This document shows positions 44,042 to 54,293 of a stretch of 64,000 nt of DNA, piece after piece (the stretch's first letter is position 1; each line of letters starts with the position of its first letter). This stretch comes from Calothrix sp. NIES-4101 (GTDB lineage: Bacteria > Cyanobacteriota > Cyanobacteriia > Cyanobacteriales > Nostocaceae). The stretch lies in the NCBI GenBank assembly GCA_004296455.1, contig AP018280.1, positions 5,568,794 through 5,632,793 on the forward strand. Reading direction: 5' to 3'. A program made the translations under genes and the position numbers. A model generated the notes under the pieces. The model was not told where the DNA came from. It made no database searches and worked only from the letters and a program-made list of their open reading frames with translations.

Positions 44042-46627
44042 ATGTCTCTCGAACAAATTAGTTGTGGTGAAACTGCCAATTTAGTAATTGATGCTGAAAA
44101 TCAGGGAAACCGCGACTTGCAGCCTCAAGCTGCACCAGTGGGTGCCCTTGCCAAACGGCAGGGAACTATTTCTACCTTTCTAGCTCCGCTCACTCAAGAC
44201 ACCTTTAAACAGGTGGTAACGGAAGTTGAGCAAAAGTTAATGATTGTGAATCAAACCCTATCGATGCTGGATTCGCAAGGGTTTGAAACAATTCTTCAAG
44301 AAATGTTGCATTCGATCACTCTCAAAACCGGAGAGTTATTGGGGGCTGACCGGACGACAATATTTTTGCTAGATGAGGAAAAGCAAGAACTCTGGTCAAT
44401 AGTTGCTGAAGGAGAGGGTGACAAGTCTTTAGAAATTCGCATCCCTGCCAATAAGGGTATTGCTGGAGAAGTTGCCACAAATAAACAAGTTATTAATATA
44501 CCTTTTGATTTTTATAACGATCCCCGTTCTGTTTTTGCCCAGGAGCAGGAAAAACGTACGGGATACCGTACCTACACAATGTTGGCATTACCACTACTCA
44601 ACGACCAAGGACAGTTGGTTGCTGTAGTGCAGTTGCTAAATAAATTAAAATCTAACCATCACCCGAATGCACCGTTAGCAGACAGAATTGACATCAACGG
44701 ATTTGCTGAGGCTGATGAGCAACTTTTTCAACAATTTGCCTTATCCATCCGGTTAATCTTAGAATCATCTCGCTCTTTCTATGTAGCAACGCAAAAGCAA
44801 CGGGCGGCGGCGGCTTTAATGAAAGCGATTAAATCCCTGTCCCAAAGTAACCTCGACCTCGAAGATACCCTGAAACGGGTAATGGACGAAGCCAAAGAGT
44901 TAATGAATGCCGATCGCAGTACCCTGTGGTTGATAGACCGAGATAAAAATGAACTCTGGACGAAAATCACCCAAGATAACGGCTCAACTAGAGAACTGCG
45001 GGTACCCATGGGAAGAGGATTCGTCGGGCAAGTCGCTGCTTCTGGCAAAACCCTGAATATTCCCTTTGATTTATACAATCATCCTGACTCTGATACTGCC
45101 AAACAACTCGATCAGCAAAACGGCTATCGCACTTGTAGTTTACTCTGTATGCCAGTATTTAACGCTGATAAAGAGTTAATTGGTGTCACCCAGTTAGTAA
45201 ATAAAAAGAAATCAGGGGATTTTGCTACCTATGATCCCAGACAATGGCCCAAAGCCCCGGAATGCTTCCAAGCTAGCTTTGATCGCAACGACGAAGATTT
45301 TATGGAAGCCTTTAACATCCAAGCTGGGGTAGCGTTACAGAATGCCAAATTGTTCGATACTGTCAAACAGCAAGAGCAAATGCAGCGCGATATTTTGCGA
45401 AGTCTTTCTAATGGGGTAATTTCCACCGATAAAGTGGGTAATATTATTGCTGCTAATGAAAGCGCCAAGCGGATGCTAGGCTTGGATAGTGAAGACCGAC
45501 TGGAGGGTAAATCAATTACCGAATTGATTGCAATTAAAGAAGGTGATTTCAGCAAGTGGTGTCATGACGCTTTAAAGGCAGTTGATATCAAATACACCCA
45601 ACAATATTACCCCGATCGCACATTGTTAATGGGTGGGCAAGAAGAGCATAGCATTAACCTATCGATTAACACGATTGCTGACGCGAGTGACAATCAACAA
45701 GTCCGTGGGGCGCTGGTGGTAATGGAAGACATCAGTGATGAAAAGCGTCTCAAGAGTACCATGTACCGCTATATGACGCAGGAATTGGCAGAGGAATTAC
45801 TCAAACTTGATGATGCTAAATTGGGAGGCGATCGCAAAGAAGTTTCGATTTTGTTCTCGGATATTCGCGGTTACACAACTTTGACAGAAAATCTCGAAGC
45901 CGAAGAAGTTGTAAGTATGCTCAACGAATACTTCGAGTCAATGGTGGAAGCTGTATTTAAACACAAAGGTACTCTCGATAAATATATCGGAGATGCCATC
46001 ATGGCGGTATTTGGTTCCCCCCTTCCCCTAGAACAACATGCTTGGATGGCGGTACAAACATCCCTGGAAATGCGCCAACGCTTGCGAGAATTTAACCACC
46101 GTCGTCACACCATCAACAAACCTCGAATTGATATTGGGATTGGCATTAACTCCGACACAGTAATTAGCGGTAATATTGGTTCTAGCAAGCGAATGGAATT
46201 TACGGCTATTGGAGACGGTGTTAACTTAGGTTCACGTTTGGAAAGCGTCACCAAACATTACAGTTGTGACATTATCATCAGTGATAATACGTTTAAACCT
46301 TGTCAAGATAATATTTGGGCGCGGGAACTCGACTATATCCGCGTTAAGGGTAGAAATGAACCTGTAGCGATATACGAACTAATTGGTTTGCGGACTGATC
46401 CGATAGATGGGAAAAAGCTGGACATCATTGAGCATTATCATAAAGGGCGGGAATATTATTTAAATCGCCAATTTACCTTTGCCAAAAACGAATTTAGCAA
46501 AGTTATAGATATCGATCCCCAGGATCATGCTGCAATGCTACATATGCGACGCTGTAAACATTGGCTACAAAGCCCCCCTTCTGATGCTGATTGGGATGAA
46601 GGTGTATGGACATTCAAAGATAAATAA
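44042..46627 (+). CDS. cyaB: cAMP-regulated adenylate cyclase, GAF-GAF-PAS-cyclase (CyaB1/CyaB2 type)
   Basis: 861 residues from ATG at 44042, equal to the known 859-860 residue CyaB1 and CyaB2 of Anabaena. GAF-A (about 85-245) and GAF-B (about 270-440) both keep the cNMP-binding NKxnFxxxDE motif (NK at about 200 with GFAEADE; NK at about 386 with SFDRNDE); cAMP binding in the B domain of CyaB1 activates the enzyme. PAS (about 445-575) follows. The class III cyclase (about 600-790) has metal Asp in ILFSDIRGYTTL and GDAIMAVFGS, substrate-binding residues in MEFTAIGDGVNLGSRLES. A short TPR-like end closes it. CyaB1 or CyaB2 cannot be separated by eye. Confidence 0.94.
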   Translation: MSLEQISCGETANLVIDAENQGNRDLQPQAAPVGALAKRQGTISTFLAPLTQDTFKQVVTEVEQKLMIVNQTLSMLDSQGFETILQEMLHSITLKTGELLGADRTTIFLLDEEKQELWSIVAEGEGDKSLEIRIPANKGIAGEVATNKQVINIPFDFYNDPRSVFAQEQEKRTGYRTYTMLALPLLNDQGQLVAVVQLLNKLKSNHHPNAPLADRIDINGFAEADEQLFQQFALSIRLILESSRSFYVATQKQRAAAALMKAIKSLSQSNLDLEDTLKRVMDEAKELMNADRSTLWLIDRDKNELWTKITQDNGSTRELRVPMGRGFVGQVAASGKTLNIPFDLYNHPDSDTAKQLDQQNGYRTCSLLCMPVFNADKELIGVTQLVNKKKSGDFATYDPRQWPKAPECFQASFDRNDEDFMEAFNIQAGVALQNAKLFDTVKQQEQMQRDILRSLSNGVISTDKVGNIIAANESAKRMLGLDSEDRLEGKSITELIAIKEGDFSKWCHDALKAVDIKYTQQYYPDRTLLMGGQEEHSINLSINTIADASDNQQVRGALVVMEDISDEKRLKSTMYRYMTQELAEELLKLDDAKLGGDRKEVSILFSDIRGYTTLTENLEAEEVVSMLNEYFESMVEAVFKHKGTLDKYIGDAIMAVFGSPLPLEQHAWMAVQTSLEMRQRLREFNHRRHTINKPRIDIGIGINSDTVISGNIGSSKRMEFTAIGDGVNLGSRLESVTKHYSCDIIISDNTFKPCQDNIWARELDYIRVKGRNEPVAIYELIGLRTDPIDGKKLDIIEHYHKGREYYLNRQFTFAKNEFSKVIDIDPQDHAAMLHMRRCKHWLQSPPSDADWDEGVWTFKDK

Positions 46628-46646
46628 ATCAATAAACAATTTCATT

Positions 46647-46670
46647 GGGGGTACAATATATTGCACCCTC
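46647..46670 (+). terminator. Probable Rho-independent terminator after the CyaB-type cyclase
   Basis: GGGGGTACAAT and ATTGCACCCTC pair (one A-C mismatch) with an AT loop, followed by TTATTTTGATTT. It begins 20 bp after the stop. Confidence 0.65.
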
Positions 46671-46732
46671 TTATTTTGATTTGATGGAATAGCGAGTTGC
46701 AATTGTGTGGTTTTTCTTCACATTGCCCATTG

Positions 46733-46902
46733 ATATCATGTTCGGCTAATCACTTGTAACTAACACATTTCAAAACCCTTATAGAGCAAGGCTTTTAGCA
46801 CAACAATAACAATGTGTTTGTTTCATTTGTTGCTAGCGGCGAAATCGGAGGCTTACAATTAAAGTTTCCCCGCGTCCCCGCGTCTCTAAGTCTCCGTGTC
46901 TC
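46733..46902 (-). repeat. Dispersed repeat, inverted copy 3, split by about 99 bp
   Basis: The halves tgatatcatgttcggctaat (from 46731) and cttacaattaaagtttcccc (46852 on) are contiguous in the other two copies. The intervening sequence at about 46756-46854 is flanked by CTT on both sides. The right half continues into gcgtccccgcgtctctaag. Confidence 0.7.
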
Positions 46903-46977
46903 TCTATCTCCGCATCACCATCTGTTACTTGTTGTTGGAAAATGGTATAAATACTGTTTTTGGAGAGACGTTAATAG

Positions 46978-49900
46978 TTAAACAGGAATTGTAATTATAA
47001 ATTCTGTACCTTCCCCTAATCTAGAGTTGACGGCGATATTTCCACCATGTTTTTCTTCAACAATTTGCCGGGCGATCGCCAATCCGAATCCTGTACCTTT
47101 ACCTACTTCTTTGGTAGTAAATAAATGGTCAAATATCTTCTGTTTGACTTCTTCACTCATTCCCTTACCATTATCAGCAATGGTAATTTTGATTTGCTGA
47201 TTCTTAACTGAGGTTTTAATAGTGATTTTGTTGGGATTTGCCTTGATTTCCTCAAAGTTACGCCCGATATTAAACTCATCCAAGGCATCAATGGCATTGG
47301 CGAGGATATTCATAAATACCTGATTTAATTGACCGGGAAAACACTCAACTTGTGGTAAATTTCCATACTCTTTCACTACTTCAATCGCTGGACGTAGTTC
47401 GTTAGCTTTGAGACGATGTTTGAGTATTAAGATGGTGCTATCAATACCTTCATGAAGGTTAAAAGATACTTTATAGTCTTTATCGGCACGGGAAAAAGTT
47501 CGTAAACTGGTGCTGATATTTTTTAACCTGTCACAGGCCATCACCATAGCATCGATCATTTTGGGCACATCTTCCAAGCAATAATCTAAGTCAATTTCTT
47601 CGGCATGTTCGAGAATTTCCTCTCCTGGGTTAGTTAGACTTGCTTGATATAACTTCAGGTGTTGAGTGATATCGGCAACAGTGGGTTTAGCTTGCTGGAG
47701 GCTAGCAGCAATAAAACCAAGAGGATTATTCATCTCGTGAGCGACACCTGCTACTAAGTTACCGAGTGCCGACATTTTCTCATTTTGTACTAACTGAAGT
47801 TGGGTTTCTTGGAGATTTTGCAGGGTTTCTTCTAGTTGAATTGCTTGTTGACGAGTTTCTAGAAGTAAATCAGTTTGTTGGAGTGCAACTCCCATTTGCG
47901 CAGCGATTTGTTTGGCAAATTCAATTTCCGAAGATTCCCACTCACGTGAGCGATCGCATTGATGAACGCAGAGTAAACCCCACAGTTCATGATTTTGCAG
48001 AATTGGTACAACTAAGGAGGCTCTGACATCAAATTGCTGCAAAATTGCCCGATGACAGTCTAGTACCTCGGCTGTTTGCACATCTGGCATTGCACATATA
48101 CGTCCCTGTTTATAGAGATTTGCATAGTTCTCGCCGAAACAATGGTCTTGAATTTTCACAGCTAAAGCCGAAGTAAATTCTGGCAGCACATCTTCGGCGA
48201 TAAATTCCCCGTAATTGTAATTTTCTCCCAAATGAAACTGATAAATGCCGACACGCGAGACATTGAGAATACGACGCATATTTTGAGTTACTGCTCGAAA
48301 TATTGCACCTAAGTCTAAAGATTCTCGTATCTGAGTCACAACATTAAATAAAGTTTTTTGTTGCTTGAGGGACTGTTTCAGTTGTTGGGCTTTTTCTTGA
48401 GATTCTTGATAAAGACGGGCATTTTCGAGAGAGATGGCTGCTTGTACTGATAACATTTGGAGCACTTTGAGGCGATCGCTGGTAAATACCCCCGCAGTTA
48501 AATGATTTTCTAGGTAGATAATCCCCACCAAATGCCCTTGACTGATGATGGGTGTACACAATACACTCTTGGGCTGATTTTCGAGCATATATTTGCCAAT
48601 GACACCAAGAATATCCGTTTGCAGATTATCAATAACTATTGTTTGTTGAGTATTTTTAACATAGTTAATAATTTTTACAGGGATATCTTGACAATCGTCT
48701 AATAATTGTGGTTCAAGAATAGTTTGAATTTGAGAGGGAGAATTATTTTGATCATTAATGAAGGTAATTGCTTTGACTTGCCAAGTATTTTTGTGGGGAA
48801 TAATTAATGCAGATTTTTTCGCACCAGAGTTTTCCAGAATAATTTGCGTGAGACTAGTAACGAGTTGATCTAATTCGATGGTGCTAGAAATCATTTGAGC
48901 AGCTTTGAGAACAGAACTCAAATCCAAAGCCACCGAAATATTTGTGCTGCTAGCGGTGGAAGTGTAAGTGGATGATGAACTCGCCGGAAACGCCATAGTA
49001 GTCATGGTTTCGAGAGTATTGAGATTCAGTTGCCGTTGTTGCAGGATAGGTTGAAGAAGCCGGGGATAGTCTTTTTCTAAGTTCTCAGTTTTGGCTTGTG
49101 CTCCCCAACGGGCATAACAGTAATATGCTTCTTGCATATAAGCTTGGGCGATTTTTTCTTTACCCCATTCCAGATAAAATTTAGCTGCCAGTTCATTCCC
49201 AAGTGCTTCTTCACCAATGTATTCGTGTTTTTTAGCTGATTGAATTGCTATTTCATACAATTCCATTGCCTCTGTGTTGTGTTTGCAGATGCGATGTTTT
49301 TCAGCTTCCACCAGTTGCCATTTATGTAAGTAATTCATGGGTGCATAGTGTGCCCATTTTTGTAAAATGCCCTGATTCTCTTGTACTCGTTGCCAGTGAT
49401 TGGCTGATTCTGAAGTAAATTCGTCAATTTCCGTAAGTGCAATCAAAGAATCGTAGAAGTAAAAAATAGGTTCGGCTGCACTTCCCACACATCCAGTTAA
49501 ATATTGTCTGGCTTGGAATGCGTCTTTTTGCGATCGCTTTACGTCTGCCAGTACAAAATTTAGCCCCGCTCGATACATATAAAATTGAAATAAGCGCCAT
49601 AAATCATTAGTTGCTAATGCTTCGCTGACAATTTTTTCGGCATAGCTATCTTGACGCAAAGATACTTCTTCGTCTGATTTTCCTAGTAGGGTGAGAGCAG
49701 CTTCCCAATAAATGAAACAATGGTTTGAACTTGTAATCAGGTTAAAGTCTTGTAATTGTTGGTAATAGGCACAAATTTGAGATTCATATTCAGGCAAGGA
49801 TTTACTACTCCAGTAGGCATTCATGCCGAAGTTTTGCACGTTATAGCCAAAAAATTCTAAATTACCTGTTTCTAAACCTGCTTGACAACCTTCCCGCAAA

Positions 49901-52900
49901 ATCGGCAATGTTTCTTGCAGATGGGCGGTACAGTGGTAGAAGTATCCACCCAAGACAATAAAAGTTGCGGCTCGAATATTTTTGGCTTCTGGTTCGGAAG
50001 CAAGTTGGTAAGCTAATTGTCCAAACTTTTGCGCTACACCCATATCTTGCCAAGTTATACTCAGTTGGAAAGCATAACTGACATAACTGTAGGCAGAAAA
50101 TAAGCAGTTACCAAATTGAATCGAAAGTTTCACCTGAAGCGGCACAATCAGCAAATATAGTGGCGAACCCGTCATATAACAAGCGGGAATCAGACTGGTG
50201 GCAATTTGCATAATGGCAAATTTTTCCCCATCCACCATTTTCGGTAGATGAATAAGTTCCTCAACCGAGCGATCGCCAATTATAGCTGTTATTTCCTGTC
50301 TTGTTTGTTGAATATCTTCCTGGGTAGGATGTTCAGGTAAACTGACCCCCAAATTTTGTAAAATAAATTTACCTGTGGCGATCGCTTCTAAAAGTTGATT
50401 CTGGGAAGTTAAAGACTGGATTTTTACTTGATATACTTGCACTGTATCCAGAGGTATTTTAGCATGATTAATTACCGCTTCAATTAATTGATTCATCTGC
50501 TGTAAATCACCACACAATGAAGCAATTTCAGCAGCTAATTCATGTAGAAGCAAAGTTATTTGATATTGTCGCTGCCAAGCTTCTTTCCCCAGAATTTGCA
50601 AGCCAAATTTGGCATATTCACGAGCTGCTTGATATGCAGTTGCTGCCCTTGCTTTACGGCAAGCTGTGAGATTAAGTTGGGCTAATTCATCTAGTTGCGC
50701 TTGTTCAACTATTAAGTTAATTCCATAATTCAACTGATTGACTAACTCAAAAATCCTCTCTTCCCTGGCTTCTGGTGAAATTTGTTGCAGTAATAATTGC
50801 CCAATTTGATAATGGACATTTTGTTTTTGCTCATCAGGAATTAGGGAGTAAGCAGCTTGTTGAACTCTGTCATGCAGGAATTTATAGGTAAAAATTTCAT
50901 TATTCTCTTGACTCACAGTTTGATATTCTGAGCCAACAAAAAACTTATAAATCTCACTTTGGGGTAAAATCAAACCTTCCTGTAACGCATTCCACAAACA
51001 AGCTGCTGTTTCTATCTGGGATTGTTCGGAAACAATTGCTAATGTTTCTAAATCAAACTGGTTGCCAATACAAGCAGCTAACTTCAACAAATCTTGAGTT
51101 GATTGAGGTAATCTTTGTAATTGCAATGTCATAAACTCAACAACATCATACGTCAGAGTTTGTTGCTGAATTTGGATGATATCACATTGCCAATAGCCCT
51201 CATCATAATTAAATACAAGTAACTTATCTTGATGTAATGCTTTCAGAAATTGCGTTGTAAAAAATGGATTACCGCCTGTTTGTTGATAGACTAAGTTAGC
51301 AAGAGGTAAAGCTAAATCCTCCGAACAACTTAGTGTATCAGCGACTAATTGGTGTAATTTCCAATTACTGAGTGCTGCCAAGGTAATTGTATTAACTATG
51401 GCTCCATTGCTCGGAATCTCATCTAACATCAACATCAACGGGTGAGCAGTCGATACTTCATTATCTCGATATGCTCCAATTAATAATAAATAACCCTGAT
51501 TGACATCACTAAGTAATAACTGGATGAGCTTCAAGGAAGCCGAGTCTGCCCATTGCAAATCATCTAAAAATAAGACTAAAGGATGTTCTGGATGAGTAAA
51601 TAATTTAATAAATCTTTGAAATAGTAAATTAAATCTATTTTGTGCTGCACTACCTGATAATTCTGGAGCAGGGGGTTGTTTTCCAATAATTCGTTCTAAT
51701 TCCGGGATTACTTCAATAATTACCTGAGCATTATCTCCTAATGCTTCAATAATTTTATCTTTCCATTGTTGAAGTTGTTTATCACTTTCCGTTAACAATT
51801 GCCCCATTAAATCACGGCAAGCTTGTACAAATGCCGAAAAGGGAATATTACGATTAAACTGGTCAAATTTACCCTTAATAAAATAGCCACGTTGTTGAAC
51901 AATTGGTTTATGAACTTCATTAATGACAGCAGTTTTACCAATCCCAGAGTAACCAGCAACCAACATTAACTCACTGTTACCCGCAGATACCCTAGCAAAT
52001 GCTTCTAATAACTTCTCTACCTCCGTTTCTCGACCATATAACTTATCTGGGATAATAAAGCGATCGCAAATATCACGTTTAGCAATTTCAAAATCTGCAA
52101 TTTTCCCTGTTTCTTGAAGCTGCACCAGGCATTTTTCTAAATCATACTTTAATCCCAAAGCGCTCTGATATCGATCCTCAGCATTTTTTGCCATTAATTT
52201 CATGACAATGTCAGAAATGACTGGGAAAATCCCGACTATATTTTCTAACGCTGGTGCTTGTTTAGCAATATGAGAATGCACCAACTCCATGGCATCATCT
52301 GATGGAAATGGCAATTTGCATGTCAGTAATTCGTAAAAAGTCACACCCAAAGAATAAAAATCGGTGCGGTAGTCTATCCCCCGGTTCATGCGTCCAGTTT
52401 GTTCGGGAGAAATGTAAGCAAGGGTTCCTTCTAATAAGTTAGGACTAATTATCGTTTGAGTTTCTCGAGGAAGCAGGGAAGCAATACTAAAGTCAACTAA
52501 CTTTACTTGTTTTGTGTCAGGATTAATTAAAATATTGGCAGGTTTAATATCTTTATGAATAATCCGATGTTTATAAAGCATCTCTAAGATATTACAAAGA
52601 GATATAGCAGTCTGTAAAAATTCTTGGAGACATGTTACATCTTGTATCTGCCGTGAATCAAAATAATCTTTGATGGGAATTCCCCCAAAGTCTTCCATTA
52701 CCAACATATAGCCATTTTCATATGCTTCGAGGCTATAGGTTTGGATAATTCCAGGAAAGTTAAGATTCTTGGTGATAGTGTACTGATTCCGAAATTGTAC
52801 TAATTCACTAAAGTTGGGGTAAGTATTTTTCAGTAGTTTAATCACCACTGGTAATAAGTCAGTTTCTCGAAAAGCACGATAAACTAAGGTTCTGGAACCA

Positions 52901-52974
52901 TGATAAATTTGTTCGCTGACTTGATATCCGGGAATACTAACCTGGGTGCTAACCATACTGCTACATTCTGACAA
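46978..52974 (-). CDS. Hybrid Ser/Thr kinase - AAA ATPase - GAF - histidine kinase (HstK-type)
   Basis: 1998 residues, cytoplasmic. Modules: Ser/Thr kinase (about 15-275) with Lys in PVVIKLLKN, catalytic HKDIKPANILI near 138 and TDFYSLGVTFYELL; note DFS in place of DFG, as common in this family. Then AAA/PknK-type ATPase (about 310-650) with Walker A GYSGIGKT near 343; TPR-like helices (about 700-1330); GAF 1 (about 1355-1530); GAF 2 (about 1550-1710); a dimerisation region with H-box AGVAHEMNNPLG near 1745; and HATPase (about 1865-1997) with NAIDAL, DNGKGMSEEV and GTGFGLAIARQ. HstK proteins join kinase types in one chain in heterocyst-forming cyanobacteria. The partner regulator is not nearby. 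Confidence 0.93.
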   Translation of the reverse strand: MSECSSMVSTQVSIPGYQVSEQIYHGSRTLVYRAFRETDLLPVVIKLLKNTYPNFSELVQFRNQYTITKNLNFPGIIQTYSLEAYENGYMLVMEDFGGIPIKDYFDSRQIQDVTCLQEFLQTAISLCNILEMLYKHRIIHKDIKPANILINPDTKQVKLVDFSIASLLPRETQTIISPNLLEGTLAYISPEQTGRMNRGIDYRTDFYSLGVTFYELLTCKLPFPSDDAMELVHSHIAKQAPALENIVGIFPVISDIVMKLMAKNAEDRYQSALGLKYDLEKCLVQLQETGKIADFEIAKRDICDRFIIPDKLYGRETEVEKLLEAFARVSAGNSELMLVAGYSGIGKTAVINEVHKPIVQQRGYFIKGKFDQFNRNIPFSAFVQACRDLMGQLLTESDKQLQQWKDKIIEALGDNAQVIIEVIPELERIIGKQPPAPELSGSAAQNRFNLLFQRFIKLFTHPEHPLVLFLDDLQWADSASLKLIQLLLSDVNQGYLLLIGAYRDNEVSTAHPLMLMLDEIPSNGAIVNTITLAALSNWKLHQLVADTLSCSEDLALPLANLVYQQTGGNPFFTTQFLKALHQDKLLVFNYDEGYWQCDIIQIQQQTLTYDVVEFMTLQLQRLPQSTQDLLKLAACIGNQFDLETLAIVSEQSQIETAACLWNALQEGLILPQSEIYKFFVGSEYQTVSQENNEIFTYKFLHDRVQQAAYSLIPDEQKQNVHYQIGQLLLQQISPEAREERIFELVNQLNYGINLIVEQAQLDELAQLNLTACRKARAATAYQAAREYAKFGLQILGKEAWQRQYQITLLLHELAAEIASLCGDLQQMNQLIEAVINHAKIPLDTVQVYQVKIQSLTSQNQLLEAIATGKFILQNLGVSLPEHPTQEDIQQTRQEITAIIGDRSVEELIHLPKMVDGEKFAIMQIATSLIPACYMTGSPLYLLIVPLQVKLSIQFGNCLFSAYSYVSYAFQLSITWQDMGVAQKFGQLAYQLASEPEAKNIRAATFIVLGGYFYHCTAHLQETLPILREGCQAGLETGNLEFFGYNVQNFGMNAYWSSKSLPEYESQICAYYQQLQDFNLITSSNHCFIYWEAALTLLGKSDEEVSLRQDSYAEKIVSEALATNDLWRLFQFYMYRAGLNFVLADVKRSQKDAFQARQYLTGCVGSAAEPIFYFYDSLIALTEIDEFTSESANHWQRVQENQGILQKWAHYAPMNYLHKWQLVEAEKHRICKHNTEAMELYEIAIQSAKKHEYIGEEALGNELAAKFYLEWGKEKIAQAYMQEAYYCYARWGAQAKTENLEKDYPRLLQPILQQRQLNLNTLETMTTMAFPASSSSTYTSTASSTNISVALDLSSVLKAAQMISSTIELDQLVTSLTQIILENSGAKKSALIIPHKNTWQVKAITFINDQNNSPSQIQTILEPQLLDDCQDIPVKIINYVKNTQQTIVIDNLQTDILGVIGKYMLENQPKSVLCTPIISQGHLVGIIYLENHLTAGVFTSDRLKVLQMLSVQAAISLENARLYQESQEKAQQLKQSLKQQKTLFNVVTQIRESLDLGAIFRAVTQNMRRILNVSRVGIYQFHLGENYNYGEFIAEDVLPEFTSALAVKIQDHCFGENYANLYKQGRICAMPDVQTAEVLDCHRAILQQFDVRASLVVPILQNHELWGLLCVHQCDRSREWESSEIEFAKQIAAQMGVALQQTDLLLETRQQAIQLEETLQNLQETQLQLVQNEKMSALGNLVAGVAHEMNNPLGFIAASLQQAKPTVADITQHLKLYQASLTNPGEEILEHAEEIDLDYCLEDVPKMIDAMVMACDRLKNISTSLRTFSRADKDYKVSFNLHEGIDSTILILKHRLKANELRPAIEVVKEYGNLPQVECFPGQLNQVFMNILANAIDALDEFNIGRNFEEIKANPNKITIKTSVKNQQIKITIADNGKGMSEEVKQKIFDHLFTTKEVGKGTGFGLAIARQIVEEKHGGNIAVNSRLGEGTEFIITIPV

Positions 52975-53279
52975 CTTCTATGTCTAGTATTCCCAGATCA
53001 GTAAATAAATTTAATCTCCTTGTATTGATGATTAGTCTACAAAAAAAGTCAAATCTGAGGTTGATGTTCGAGCATATATTCCCCAATGACATAGTCGCAA
53101 TCTTGATTTGTTATTTGCGGTAATTAAGGTAAATACAATAGATTGAGGATGCTTTCTGAGCATTGAGGTGATTGCTAAGACAAGGAACAGAATAAATCAT
53201 AATTCCGCTCCCTCACTGAGTCGAATTGACTCAGTGGGAATAGTTATTACAGGAAAAAAGCAATATTCAGGAGATTTTC
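52975..53279. other. Intergenic region
   Basis: Holds the hairpin at 53212-53238 and the promoter of the large kinase at the left. No coding sequence recognised. Confidence 0.4.
53212..53238 (-). terminator. Hairpin downstream of the phycobilisome linker gene
   Basis: An 11-bp stem (CCTCACTGAGTC with GACTCAGTGGG, one GU) and a 5-nt loop GAATT. Position (42 bp after the linker stop) suggests termination, but the T tract is weak. Confidence 0.5.
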
Positions 53280-54293
53280 CTAGAAAAACACGCGACTGCG
53301 CCATTTATTGAGTTTTGCTTCTCCAATTGTTGCCAAGCGTCGTGCATCCGCGATTTGTTCTTCTAATGCCGAAATTTGGGCTGATTGAGAATCTGCTTGT
53401 TGCTGTAAGGATGCATACAAATCAATTGATGGCGCAGCACCCTGAGATTGCCAAGTAGAAATTTGTGCAGCGCCAATACTAGCAAAAGGACGAAGTTCTG
53501 CCAGTTGTTTTTGTAGTGTCTCAATCAACTTAGCTTGCTCGTTAATTTGTTCACTTAGAGGTTGATTCAAATCAAATAAGACGTATGGACTAGTTGGTGC
53601 AACAGTTTCTTCTGTTGTTTTTGGCTTGAATAAATCAGCTAACAGTGAACCAACATCGGTATATTTTTGAGTTCCAAAAGGGGTATTAGCAAGCACAGAA
53701 CGAAGGAGTTGCGCCTTATTTCCCGAAGCCATATTTTTATCACTACTGGAATTACTGCGCTGTAATTGAAACATATTGGTAAATCCAATTATCTTTTTCC
53801 CATTTTGAGTTTGAAAACCTCTGGAGAAAGGTACTGTGTTTTCGCCAAAATTATCTAAATACTCATCGCAATCCAGATAGGAATCAATATCTGCATCAAA
53901 CCCTTGCTCATCAAGGATTTGGCTGTGATACCTCATTTCGCTGTAATCGTCAGGCGCACGTCCGAGCAAATGCTTAAAGTTGAGTTCAATAGTTCGATAG
54001 CGATAGCAACTGTCAACAAATTTGGAACGATATAGATAGGATTTGGCAATACAGCGCACAAATTCGCGCACTGTCATATCACCTTGGCGAAGTTGCGATT
54101 CGGGAACTTTTAAGCGCTCACTTTCCATAATGTGGGCATTTCCCAGCACTTGCCGGTATGCAGCCCGAATCACAAGCTCGATTTCATCGGATGATGCACC
54201 TTGCCACAATTCAACTGGAGTCACATCTTCCATGACTCCAACATTAAATTCTGATATACGGCTGAGGGTAGAGTTGACAAAACTACTAGCCAC
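53280..54293 (-). CDS. Phycobilisome linker polypeptide with extended coiled-coil tail
   Basis: 337 residues. The N-terminal PBS_linker_poly domain (about 25-160) is recognisable: ELVIRAAYRQVLGNAHIMES, ERLKVPESQLRQGDMTVREF, RCIAKSYLYRSKFVDSCYRY and HLLGRAPDDYSEMRYHSQIL. Such domains sit inside phycobiliprotein hexamers and join discs of the light-harvesting rod. The C-terminal part (about 225-337) is different: it is a coiled coil (LNQPLSEQINEQAKLIETLQ, LQQQADSQSAQISALEEQIA) with no CpcD-type domain. It is not next to cpc, apc or pec genes. It may attach rods to something other than the standard core. Confidence 0.85.
   Translation of the reverse strand: MASSFVNSTLSRISEFNVGVMEDVTPVELWQGASSDEIELVIRAAYRQVLGNAHIMESERLKVPESQLRQGDMTVREFVRCIAKSYLYRSKFVDSCYRYRTIELNFKHLLGRAPDDYSEMRYHSQILDEQGFDADIDSYLDCDEYLDNFGENTVPFSRGFQTQNGKKIIGFTNMFQLQRSNSSSDKNMASGNKAQLLRSVLANTPFGTQKYTDVGSLLADLFKPKTTEETVAPTSPYVLFDLNQPLSEQINEQAKLIETLQKQLAELRPFASIGAAQISTWQSQGAAPSIDLYASLQQQADSQSAQISALEEQIADARRLATIGEAKLNKWRSRVFF

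Larger units (their letters stand above)
46628..46977. other. Intergenic region with terminator and split dispersed repeat
   Basis: Contains a terminator hairpin at 46647-46670 for the cyclase and the inverted dispersed repeat, interrupted by about 99 bp of unrelated sequence. Confidence 0.5.
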
